Part shown: in pieces, positions 26,309 through 37,257 of the stretch
How positions within the stretch are numbered: the first letter of the stretch is position 1
Layout of the letters: each line of letters starts with the position of its first letter
Assembly: GCF_003857035.1 (NCBI RefSeq)
Contig: NZ_QGSY01000230.1
Location: forward strand, 82,759 to 146,758
DNA from: Micromonospora arida
GTDB lineage: Bacteria > Actinomycetota > Actinomycetes > Mycobacteriales > Micromonosporaceae
Direction of reading: 5' to 3'
Length of the DNA stretch: 64,000 nt
Made by a program: the position numbers and the translations under genes
Notes under the pieces: model-generated
Database searches by the model: none
What the model saw: only the letters and a program-made list of their open reading frames with translations
What the model was told of the DNA's origin: nothing

Positions 26309-28522
26309 ATGCGCCTGAACCGACCGCTGACCGCTGCCCTGGCCGTGCTCGGCCTGGGCCTGGCCGGCCCGATGCCGGCGATGGCCGGCCCACCCCACGC
26401 CGACCCACCACAGGCCGGCCACGGGCCGGGCCGCCCCGGTCATGCCCCGGCGGCCACCGGTGCCGAGGACCAGGGAGCGCCGACCTTCTTCAACAGCGGG
26501 CTCGCCCCGACGCCCTACCAGGGCTGGAACACCTACTTCGGCCTCGGTGGCGACCCCACCGAGGCCGAAGTACGGTCGGTCACCGACTACATGGTCCACA
26601 GTGGCCTTCGGGACGCCGGCTACACCTACGTCTGGATCGACGGCAACTGGGCCGCACCCACCCCGCGCAACGAGGCCGGTCAGCTCGTCGCCGACCCGGC
26701 CCGCTTCCCCGGCGGAATGGCCGCGCTGGCCGCGTACATCCACAGCAAGGGGATGAAGGCCGGCATCTACACCGACGCCGGCCCGTACCTGCCGGGGCAG
26801 TGTGGGCTCGGCAGCAACGGCCACTACCGGGCGGACATCGCCCAGTTCGCCGGCTGGGGCTTCGACGCGCTGAAGGCCGACTGGCTGTGCGGCCGGGCCG
26901 CCGGCCTCGACCCGGAGACCACCTTCCGGGAGTTGGCCGAGGCGGTACGCCAGTCGCCCCGACCGATGCTGCTCAACATCTGCAACCCGGTCAGCTCGGA
27001 CTGGGGCGGCGGCCCGTACACCCCGGAGCAGCTCTCCACCTGGAGCTACACGTACGCGCCCACCGTCGCCGACTCCTGGCGGACCTACACGGATGTAGGG
27101 CTCACCGACCCGTCCCCGCAGTGGGCGTACCCGTGGGTGCTGCGCAACATGGACGTCAACGCGTACCACCCGGCGGCCACCGGGCCGGGGCACTACAACG
27201 ACCCGGACTACCTGCTGCCGATGCGCCCGCTGCCCGACGGCGGGTACGAGTTGAGCCTGGACGAGTCCAAGACGCAGCTCGGCATGTGGGCCATCATGGC
27301 CGCGCCGCTGGTGATCGGCTCCGACCCGCGTGGCCTGCCGAAGGAGATGATCTCGGCGCTGACCAACCCGGAGATCATCGCGGTGGACCAGGACCCGCTG
27401 GTCCGGCAGGGCGTCAAGGTCGCCGACACCGGCACCGACGCGCAGGTCTGGAGCAAGGTGCTCACCGGCTCCGGAAAGCGGGCGGTCGCACTGCTCAACC
27501 GGCACGACACCGCCCAGCAGATCACAGTGAACTTCGCCGACGTCGCCCTCGGCGGGTCGGTCAAGGTTCGTGACCTGTGGTCCCGCTCCACAGTGGACGC
27601 TCAACCGGGCAGCCCGGGCGTACAGCCGTTCACCGGCTCGTACACCGTCGAGGTGCCGGCGCACGGGGTGGCCATGCTCGGTCTGACCGGCACCGACCAG
27701 GTCGCCGGCGCTGACCTCGGTGGCACCGCCAGCGCCAGCCCGGCGCTGGTCCGGGTGGACGACACCCACGCCACCGCCTTCGTCCGCGATGCTTCCGGTG
27801 GGCTGGCGGTCAACACCCGCACCGGTACGACGTGGGGCACGCACTGGACCTCGCTCGGCGGCCCGGTCGGCGGCCGGATCCTCGGCCAGCCGGCGGCGTA
27901 CGGCTCCGCCGACGGGCGGCTCGACGTGTTCGTCCGCGGCACCGACAACGCGGCCTGGCAGCGCAGTTACGTCGCCGGCAACTGGGGACCGTGGCGCAGC
28001 CTCGGTGGCACGCTGACCGACGCGCCCACGGTGGCCTGGACCAACCCGACGCAGTGGACCCTCGTCGCCCGCGGTGCCGACGGCAAGCTCTGGTCGCGTA
28101 CGCCGAACGCCGGCTGGACCGGCGTCGGGGCTCCCGAGAACCGGCCGTTCTACGGTCGGCCGAGCGCGGTCGTCGACGATGCCGGCGTGCTGCACGTGGC
28201 GGTCCGCAGCCGCACCGACGAGGTGTGGTGGAGCAGCCGGACCGGCACCACCTGGTCGGCCTGGACGAACCTGGGCGGCACCACCAGCGGCAGCCCGACC
28301 CTGCTCGCCACCTCCGGCCGGGTCTACCTGTTCGCGCTGGCCGCCGACAACCGGCTCTGGCAGCGCAACCTGGCCGACGGTGCCTGGGGTGGCTGGTTCC
28401 GGCGCGGTGAGTTCGCGACCGACGCGTTCCGGGGTGCGCCCGGGGCCGCCGCCGGTGCCAACGGCAGCGCCTGGCTGGCGGTACGCGGCGTTGACGACCG
28501 GGTGCACCAGGTCACCCTCTGA
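26309..28522 (+). CDS. Secreted alpha-galactosidase (GH27) with PLL-like propeller
   Basis: A 737-aa secreted enzyme; AGGAG lies about eight bases before the ATG, and residues 1-28 form a signal peptide ending MPAMAG. The GH27 catalytic barrel starts at LAPTPYQGWNTYFGLGG. The nucleophile Asp is in FDALKADWLCG and the second acidic residue in HYNDPDYLLPM. After a beta-sandwich (to about 475) comes a roughly 260-residue PLL-like (DUF346) beta-propeller with repeats such as FVRGTDNAAWQRSYVAGNWGPW and WWSSRTGTTWSAWTNLGG, probably a sugar-binding module. It would trim alpha-galactosyl polymers outside the cell, feeding the importer encoded upstream. Confidence 0.95.
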   Translation: MRLNRPLTAALAVLGLGLAGPMPAMAGPPHADPPQAGHGPGRPGHAPAATGAEDQGAPTFFNSGLAPTPYQGWNTYFGLGGDPTEAEVRSVTDYMVHSGLRDAGYTYVWIDGNWAAPTPRNEAGQLVADPARFPGGMAALAAYIHSKGMKAGIYTDAGPYLPGQCGLGSNGHYRADIAQFAGWGFDALKADWLCGRAAGLDPETTFRELAEAVRQSPRPMLLNICNPVSSDWGGGPYTPEQLSTWSYTYAPTVADSWRTYTDVGLTDPSPQWAYPWVLRNMDVNAYHPAATGPGHYNDPDYLLPMRPLPDGGYELSLDESKTQLGMWAIMAAPLVIGSDPRGLPKEMISALTNPEIIAVDQDPLVRQGVKVADTGTDAQVWSKVLTGSGKRAVALLNRHDTAQQITVNFADVALGGSVKVRDLWSRSTVDAQPGSPGVQPFTGSYTVEVPAHGVAMLGLTGTDQVAGADLGGTASASPALVRVDDTHATAFVRDASGGLAVNTRTGTTWGTHWTSLGGPVGGRILGQPAAYGSADGRLDVFVRGTDNAAWQRSYVAGNWGPWRSLGGTLTDAPTVAWTNPTQWTLVARGADGKLWSRTPNAGWTGVGAPENRPFYGRPSAVVDDAGVLHVAVRSRTDEVWWSSRTGTTWSAWTNLGGTTSGSPTLLATSGRVYLFALAADNRLWQRNLADGAWGGWFRRGEFATDAFRGAPGAAAGANGSAWLAVRGVDDRVHQVTL

Positions 28523-28527
28523 TCCAC

Positions 28528-28560
28528 GGTGGCGGGCCGTCGACCTGACGGCCCGCCACC
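28528..28560 (+). terminator. Terminator of the alpha-galactoside operon
   Basis: Perfect 14-bp stem (28528-28541 with 28547-28560) and a 5-base loop, five bases after the GH27 stop. It has the same architecture as the kdpC hairpin. It separates the operon from the convergent ATPase gene. Confidence 0.8.
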
Positions 28561-28592
28561 CCCGCACTACCGACTGAGGCCGGCTCGGCCGC

Positions 28593-31031
28593 TCAGGCCG
28601 GGACGAGTTCCCGGCATCGGCGAAGGGCGGCCTGGGCCAGCGGTGCGTCCCGGCCCGCGATCCCGGCCTCCAACTCGGCCACCGGTCCCGCGGCCCGACC
28701 CGGATCACCGGCTGCGGCTGCCGCCTCGGCCAGCACCAACACGGCCTCGGCGGCCCACGCCAGGATGCCCTTCCCGCGTACCAGCGCCAGCGCCTCCGCC
28801 GCGTGCCGGACGGCCTCGTCCGGACGCCAGGTCAGGGTGAGCCGGGCCAGCGCCGAGAGCGCCTGCACCAGCGGCCAGACCGCACCGACCCGCCGGGCGT
28901 CGGCCACCACCTCCCACAGCGCCCGCTCGGCCGATTCGACCTGGTCGTGCCTGTCGCTTGCGGTGCCGGCGGTACGGGCCAGCACGGTCGCCAGTTCGAC
29001 CCGCGCGTCCAGCAGGGTGACCGGCATCCGTTCGCTGCTGACGACCAACTGGCTGAGCCGCTCGGCGAGCCCGTCCAGACGGCCGGCGGCCCGGTCCAGC
29101 GACAGTTCGGTCGCCTCCACCAGGGACGTCAGCCGCTCGTACCCGGTCTCGTCGACCAGCGCCCGCCCAGCCGCCAGCAACGCTTCGGCCTGCTCCGGGT
29201 GACCGGCGTGCAGCGCGCCCTGCGCCCAGTTCAGGCAGGCTCGTGCGTGCTCGCGGGGCCGGTCGGCCAGTTCGGCGGACGCGCGCAGCTCGGAGATGAT
29301 CGCCCAGGCCGCGGGGTCACCCAGCTCCAGCAGCAGCGAGGCTCGGGCGATGCGGACCGCGAGGTGCGCCGCCGGATCCCCGCTGGCCGCGGCGGCGGTC
29401 TCCGCCTCCGCGCAGCGGGCCAGGTGGTCGTCGACGTGCCGGCCGACGACGGTGTCGGGGGCCGCCAGCACCGCGAGCGCCGGGGCCTTGCGGCGCGGTG
29501 CACGCAGGTACGGCACGGCACGCTCGATCTCGGTGTACCCGCGCAGCGCCTCGCCCTGCTGGCGCAGCATCCGCCCGAGCACCAGACCCAGCTCACCGCG
29601 GGCGCCCGGCGGCAACCGTCGGTCGGCGAGCAGCCGTTCCAGCACCGGGATCGCCTCGGCCTGGCTGAGTCCGTCGATGGCCGACCGGCCCAACTTGGCG
29701 GCGAGCCGAACCCGTACCGGCCGGGGCAGCTCGGCGATGTCCATCGTCTGGAGCAGGAAGCCGGCGGCGGTCGCGTCGTCGCCGCGCTCGGTGGCCAGGT
29801 CGGCGGCCGCCTCGGCGTTGCGGACGAAGTCGGCCCCGCTGCCGGCCCGACGGTAGTGGTGCGCCAGTTGGGCCACCGGCCTCGGCAGTTCCTGTTCCAA
29901 GACCCGTGCCACCCGCAGGTGCAGCCACTCCCGGTTCTCCCGGGGCACCAGGTCGTACACCACCTGGCGGGCCAGGTCGTGCCGGAACCGCAGGCCGTCC
30001 CCGGCGTCGTGCAGCAGGCCCGCCCGGTGTGCGGCGGTCAACGCCGCGCCGATCGTCACCCGGTCGAGGCTGAGCACAGAGGCGAGGATGCGCTGATCAG
30101 GTGTCATCCCCAGTACGGCCGCCGCGCCGAGCACCTCCCGGGTGGCCTCGTCGAGCGGGCGCAGCCGCCAGAGCAGCACATCACGCAGGACGAACGGGAC
30201 ACTGTCGTCGGCCAACGGGTCGCCGCCCCGCTCGGCGAGCGTCCGCAGCACCTCCTCGACCACGAACGGGATGCCGGCGGTGCGGTCGAGCAGAGTGGCG
30301 GTCAGTTGCTGCGGAGGATCATCGAGGCGCAGGGTGCGGGCCGCCAGCCGTCGTACGTCGTCGGCGTCCAGCGGGCTGAGCGCAACGCGTGTGACGCTCC
30401 ACGGGGGAGTCCGCGCCAGGGCGTCGTGGATCGGCGTACTGCTCCCCGGCGTCGCCGTACGCGCGGTCAGCACCACGGCCAGCCCCTCCACCGGGTGGGT
30501 GCTCAGGTAGGCGAGGAGTTCGCAGGTCGCCGGGTCAGCCCAGTGCAGATCCTCCAGCAGCAGCGTGGCCGGGCTCAGCGCGGCGAGCACCGCCGCGACG
30601 GCGCGGAGCAGGCGATGTCGCTCGGCCGCCGGGTCGGCCAACGGGGGCGGCGCGTCCGGCAGTACGTCGGCCAGTTCGGGCAGCAGTGGCGCGAGGGCAC
30701 CGGCCACCGGGTTGAGCGGACCGAGTTGGTCGGCGCCGCCCCGGATCGCGTCCAGCAGCACGCCGAGCGGGAAGGGCTCGGGCACGTCGTCGCACTCGCC
30801 GATGAGGTGCCGCCCGGGGAGTTCGGCGAGCAGTTCGGCGACGAGTCGGCTCTTGCCGATCCCGGGCTCACCCTCCAGCAGGATGAGGCAGGGCGGAGTT
30901 GCGACGAGCCGGCGTAACTGGGCCAGCTCCGCCGCCCGGCCGACGAACTCGACGGGCCCGCGCAGACGTTCGGGGCGGACGGGAGTTGGGCTCCCGCCGC
31001 CCCGTGTCTTGTCCTCGCCGCCGTCGATCAC
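28593..31031 (-). CDS. LuxR-type AAA ATPase lacking the DNA-binding domain
   Basis: An 812-aa protein built like the LAL/MalT-type regulators: FVGRAAELAQLRRLV, a Walker A in LEGEPGIGKSRLVAELLAE, a Walker B in LLLEDLHWADPATCELL, then a winged-helix-like region and about 450 residues of TPR-like alpha-helical repeats. The C-terminal LuxR helix-turn-helix, usual in proteins of 900 or more residues, is absent: the chain ends RRCRELVPA, and no helix-turn-helix frame follows. It may act as a signalling scaffold or regulate through a partner. The GTG start at 31031 has no strong ribosome site. Confidence 0.85.
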   Translation of the reverse strand: MIDGGEDKTRGGGSPTPVRPERLRGPVEFVGRAAELAQLRRLVATPPCLILLEGEPGIGKSRLVAELLAELPGRHLIGECDDVPEPFPLGVLLDAIRGGADQLGPLNPVAGALAPLLPELADVLPDAPPPLADPAAERHRLLRAVAAVLAALSPATLLLEDLHWADPATCELLAYLSTHPVEGLAVVLTARTATPGSSTPIHDALARTPPWSVTRVALSPLDADDVRRLAARTLRLDDPPQQLTATLLDRTAGIPFVVEEVLRTLAERGGDPLADDSVPFVLRDVLLWRLRPLDEATREVLGAAAVLGMTPDQRILASVLSLDRVTIGAALTAAHRAGLLHDAGDGLRFRHDLARQVVYDLVPRENREWLHLRVARVLEQELPRPVAQLAHHYRRAGSGADFVRNAEAAADLATERGDDATAAGFLLQTMDIAELPRPVRVRLAAKLGRSAIDGLSQAEAIPVLERLLADRRLPPGARGELGLVLGRMLRQQGEALRGYTEIERAVPYLRAPRRKAPALAVLAAPDTVVGRHVDDHLARCAEAETAAAASGDPAAHLAVRIARASLLLELGDPAAWAIISELRASAELADRPREHARACLNWAQGALHAGHPEQAEALLAAGRALVDETGYERLTSLVEATELSLDRAAGRLDGLAERLSQLVVSSERMPVTLLDARVELATVLARTAGTASDRHDQVESAERALWEVVADARRVGAVWPLVQALSALARLTLTWRPDEAVRHAAEALALVRGKGILAWAAEAVLVLAEAAAAAGDPGRAAGPVAELEAGIAGRDAPLAQAALRRCRELVPA

Positions 31032-31072
31032 CGTGGGCCGAGCAGATCACCTCTGCCCGGCGCGACGGCGGG

Positions 31073-31115
31073 CCGGCGGACCGGCGGTGACCTGGGTCAC
31101 ACGCCGATCCGCCGG
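31073..31115 (-). terminator. Two-step hairpin terminator of the subtilase gene
   Basis: An outer 8-bp stem (31073-31080 with 31108-31115) encloses an inner stem of ten pairs with one bulged base (31083-31092 with 31095-31105). It lies between the end of the leftward subtilase gene (31129) and the start of the ATPase gene (31031). Confidence 0.7.
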
Positions 31116-31128
31116 GTGGGGGGTGCAG

Positions 31129-34206
<3,078 letters not shown>

Positions 34207-34265
34207 GTCGTTGCCTCCACGTTCGGTGCCGGCCGCCACGACTGATGACGGTGGCCGAAACCTAG

Positions 34266-34279
34266 GATCGGTACCGATC
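34266..34279. promoter_or_regulatory. Perfect 14-bp palindrome in the subtilase/kinase divergent region
   Basis: GATCGGTACCGATC is fully self-complementary. On the minus strand it is followed closely by TAGGTT, a fair -10 box for the subtilase gene, so a repressor here would block that promoter. No regulator gene adjoins. Confidence 0.35.
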
Positions 34280-34377
34280 ATCGAGAAGCACCCGTAACCT
34301 GGCTGTCATCTTGGAAACAAGCTCGTAACACAACGGGTACTTTGCGCGTCATTTGAGAGCGCCGACCTGGGGGATCC

Positions 34378-35175
34378 GTGCCATTTGGTCGATTGCCCGT
34401 GCCGCCGGTCGAGTCGGCCTTCGTGGTCTTCGACGCCCAGGACTCCGGCTGCCTGTCCTACGGGGTCGAGGAGGCGGGCCGCCGTTGGCTCGTCAAGACG
34501 GCCACCACGGTCGAGGGCCGAACATCCCTCGACCGGGCTGTCGCGGTGCACGCCGCCGTCCGCCACCCGGCCATCGTCCGTCCCATCCGGACGATCCCTG
34601 GCGCGGCGGGTCCGACGCTCGTCTACCCCTGGTACGACGGCAGCGTCCTGAACCACGCCACCGTGCACGGCACGGACCGCAGCGGGCTGACCCGATTCCA
34701 ACACCTGCCGGTCCCACAGGTCGAGGTGGCGCTCGACGCGATCCTCGACGCCCACCTCGCCGTCAGCGCCGCCGGCCTGGTCGCGGTCGACCTCTACGAC
34801 GGCTGCTTCCTGTACGACTTCGCCGCCAGCCGAATGCGGCTGATTGACCTCGACGAGTACCGGCCCGGCCCGTTCGTGCTTGCGGCGGATCGGCTGCCAG
34901 GTTCACGTCGCTACATGGCGCCGGAGGAGCTTGCCCGCGGCTCGGTCATCGACGAACGGACCACCGTGCACGCCCTCGGCCGTACCCTGCACCACCTGCT
35001 CGATGCGCCGAAGGGCTGGCGCGGTCCTCAGGATTGTCGGCGGAAGTCACCAGAGGCCTGGCGGGGCACCAACGAGCAGCGCCGGGTCGTGGAACGAGCA
35101 ACGAGGCAGGCGCCGGCCGCCCGGTACCCCGACGTGCCAGCACTGGTCCGCGCCTGGCGGCTGGCGACACCCTGA
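34378..35175 (+). CDS. Atypical serine/threonine-kinase-like protein
   Basis: A 265-aa protein with the outline of a protein kinase: a Lys in RRWLVKTATTVEG fits the ATP-contacting VAIK lysine, VAVDLYDGCFLYDF occupies the catalytic loop, and RMRLIDLDEYRPGPF the metal-binding DFG site. SRRYMAPEELARGSVIDERTTVHALG is a clear APE/activation segment. The HRD and DFG motifs are altered: the loop Asn is Cys and DFG reads DLD. Activity may be weak or absent. The GTG start has CTGGGGGA just upstream. There is no transmembrane helix or sensor domain. Confidence 0.75.
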   Translation: MPFGRLPVPPVESAFVVFDAQDSGCLSYGVEEAGRRWLVKTATTVEGRTSLDRAVAVHAAVRHPAIVRPIRTIPGAAGPTLVYPWYDGSVLNHATVHGTDRSGLTRFQHLPVPQVEVALDAILDAHLAVSAAGLVAVDLYDGCFLYDFAASRMRLIDLDEYRPGPFVLAADRLPGSRRYMAPEELARGSVIDERTTVHALGRTLHHLLDAPKGWRGPQDCRRKSPEAWRGTNEQRRVVERATRQAPAARYPDVPALVRAWRLATP

Positions 35176-35277
35176 AGCGGGCAGTGGTGCGCCCCCGGCA
35201 GACGTGGGCCGCCCGGGACCACGCGCGAGGATGTGGTTGTCCGGCTTGAGGAGCTGGTTGGCGTCGGCTGGCTGCTC

Positions 35278-36420
35278 TTACGTTCGTGGGTGGTAGTGGT
35301 TGCGGCGGGGGAGTTGTTCGGGGTCGAGCCAGGCGGGTGGCACGAATTCGGGGTGGGCGTCGCGGCCGAGTTGGACGGTCCAGTCGCTGTGGTGCAGGTG
35401 TCGGTGGTGGTGGCCGCAGAGCAGTACGGCGTTGGCCAGGCTGGTTGGGCCTCCGTCGGCCCAGTGGTGGATGTGGTGGGCGTGGCACCAGCGGGGTGGG
35501 CGGTCGCAGCCGGGGAACGCGCAGCCGCGGTCGCGGAGCACGAGGGCGCGGCGCAGCGGCCCGGAGATGAGGCGGCGTTGTCGCCCGACGTCAAGAGCCT
35601 GGCCGGTGCCGCCGAGGACGGCGGGCAGCAGGGTCGCGTCGCAGGCGAGTCGGCGCACGGTCTCGGGTGTGAGGCTGAGGCCGGTGTCGAGGGTGCCACT
35701 GCTCAGCTGCCGGGTCAGCCCTTCATAGCTGGTGGTGACGACGATCTGGGCGGAATCGCCGCCGCTGCCGGGCAGGTCGCCGGTTCGGAGAGCGAGTCGG
35801 CACACCTCGGCGAGGGCGTCGTGGCGGCGTTGCCCGGCAGAGCGTTGATCGTCGGGGCCGCAGGGTGCGGTCAGTGGGTCGATGACGGCGCGGAGGAGGC
35901 CGGCGGTTTCGGTGTCGAGGGTGCCGGTGAGCCGCAGTCGACCGTCGGTCTGCTCGGACAACGTGAGGTGCCGGTCGCGGGCGGCGCGGCGTGCTTCGGC
36001 GTCGAGGGCGGCTTGGGTGGCGGCGTCGGCGATGTCGGGGGCGACGTGGTCGAGGATGCGGGTGCCGAGTTTGCGCAGGTGGCTGGGGTCGAACTGGCTG
36101 GCCCAACCGACGAGTAAACCGACCGCTTTGTCGGCGGTCTCGGCGTCGGTCGACGTGTTCACGGTGTCGACCGTGTCGGCGATGACCCGGGCCTGGTCCA
36201 GGCTGATGGCGCCATCAGCCAGCGCTTGTCGGATGCCGGGGTTGCCGTTGTCCAAGGCGGTGGCGAGGTCGACGAGGCGGCGGGCGGCGGGAACGGTCAG
36301 CCGTAGTCGTTCGCGGAGCCAGACTGCGGTGGAGGAGGCCCCTTGGGTGCGGGCGGTGCCGTCACCGTACGGACCTTCCGCTGCGACTTCGGGCGGCCCT
36401 TCGGCAAACGTTTCCTCGAG
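35278..36420 (-). pseudogene. DUF222/HNH endonuclease (13E12 type), 5'-truncated
   Basis: The 3' part is a good DUF222 plus HNH protein: STAVWLRERLRLTVPAARRL, DGAISLDQARVIADTV, the DUF222 end, and the HNH nuclease CAFPGCDRPPRWCHAHHIHH, LLCGHHHRHLHH. The usual N-terminal 60-70 helical residues before STAVWL are missing, and no credible start codon lies in frame just upstream. The frame stays open further up but codes nothing family-like. The 23-bp tandem duplication abuts the break. I call it a remnant; a start at an internal TTG cannot be excluded. These nucleases are often multi-copy in actinomycetes. Confidence 0.65.
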
Positions 36421-36423
36421 GCA

Positions 36424-36475
36424 GCGTGCATGAGGGGCGCGAGACGGCGTGCATGAGGGGCGCGAGACGGCGTGC
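36424..36475. repeat. 23-bp tandem duplication
   Basis: Two exact copies of a 23-base unit (36424-36446 and 36447-36469) plus six bases of a third. The unit begins GCGTGCATGAGG. Because 23 is not a multiple of three, the duplication shifts any reading frame that crosses it. It sits where the DUF222/HNH homology ends. Confidence 0.9.
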
Positions 36476-36674
36476 CGGATGCCGCCAGACGCCGTACCTG
36501 GGGGCGATGGGGCGTACGAGACCGCAGGGCCCGCGACATGGCATGCGAGACAACGCCGCAGGTGCGTCGTGAGGCCCGGCGGCGGGCACAGCGAAGGTGC
36601 GCTGAGGAAGGGCTGTCTTGCCGCGCGACCTAAGTGGCGGCAGGGGTGCTGGTCCGGCCGTGGCCAGAGGGGTC

Positions 36675-37154
36675 TCAGCCGCGCCGGACGAGGCCCGGGC
36701 CGGCGATGATGTCGATGTCGCCGTCCGCGATCTCGTGGCCGGCGGCGCAGCGGAGCACCGCGCGGATCGGCTCGCCGCAGTCGTGGTGGGTGGCGACGAC
36801 GGACGGGCCGGTGTCGGTGGCGGCCCAGGTGTCGCCCCAGTTGCGTAGTGCGGTGATGACGGGCAGGAGTTCGCGGCCTTTGCGGGTGAGTTGGTACTCG
36901 TGGCGGGTGCGCTGCCCGGGCTCCCGGTAGGGGATTCGTTCGAGCAGTTCGGCGGTGACCATCTCCTTGAGGCGGGCCGCCATGGCGGGCTCGCCGACGC
37001 CGACCCGGCGGACGAAGTCGTCGAAGCGGCGCGTGCCGAGCAGGGCCTCGCGCAGGATCAGGACCGTTGACCTGCTGCCCACGATGTCCATCGCCCGGGC
37101 CACCGAGCAGTTCTCGCTCGTCCAGGAATCGCGATCGCCTCGTAGGTCCTCCAT
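36675..37154 (-). CDS. HxlR-family transcriptional regulator
   Basis: A 159-aa winged-helix regulator. The N-terminal Cys of the family is in SENCSVARAMDIVGSRSTVLILREAL, followed by RRFDDFVRRVGVGEPAMAARLKEMV and LTRKGRELLPVITALRNWGDTW. HxlR proteins respond to redox or reactive electrophiles and often repress a divergent gene. It is divergent from the MFS pump gene, with repeated half-sites in between, so it is very likely the pump's regulator. Confidence 0.92.
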   Translation of the reverse strand: MEDLRGDRDSWTSENCSVARAMDIVGSRSTVLILREALLGTRRFDDFVRRVGVGEPAMAARLKEMVTAELLERIPYREPGQRTRHEYQLTRKGRELLPVITALRNWGDTWAATDTGPSVVATHHDCGEPIRAVLRCAAGHEIADGDIDIIAGPGLVRRG

Positions 37155-37169
37155 GCCTCCCAGCGTACC

Positions 37170-37233
37170 TGACTTGCATGGAGGCTAGCCAGGTGCTTCA
37201 CTGGGTCGAGCTGACTTCCGCATACGCAAGTCA
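37170..37233. promoter_or_regulatory. Operator half-sites between hxlR-type gene and MFS gene
   Basis: TGACTTGCA occurs at 37170-37178. A 22-bp imperfect palindrome at 37212-37233 (arms TGACTT and AAGTCA) holds the same TGACTTGC motif on the other strand. Recurrence of the half-site within one short divergent region indicates an operator, presumably for the HxlR protein. Confidence 0.6.
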
Positions 37234-37257
37234 GACCATCAGCCTGAAGGATCTTCA

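Noticed and set aside
24009..26318. 769-codon open frame in another forward frame over the GH36 gene
   Set aside because: It is extremely Arg-rich and out of frame with clear GH36 catalytic motifs.
29000..30917. Long forward frame opposite the LAL-type ATPase
   Set aside because: It is Gly/Arg/Gln-rich and lacks motifs, whereas the minus strand shows Walker A and B.
36297..36589. Short minus-strand frames across the 23-bp duplication that might supply the missing DUF222 N-terminus
   Set aside because: Both alternative frames were read. Neither resembles the helical DUF222 start, so a simple frameshift repair does not restore the gene.
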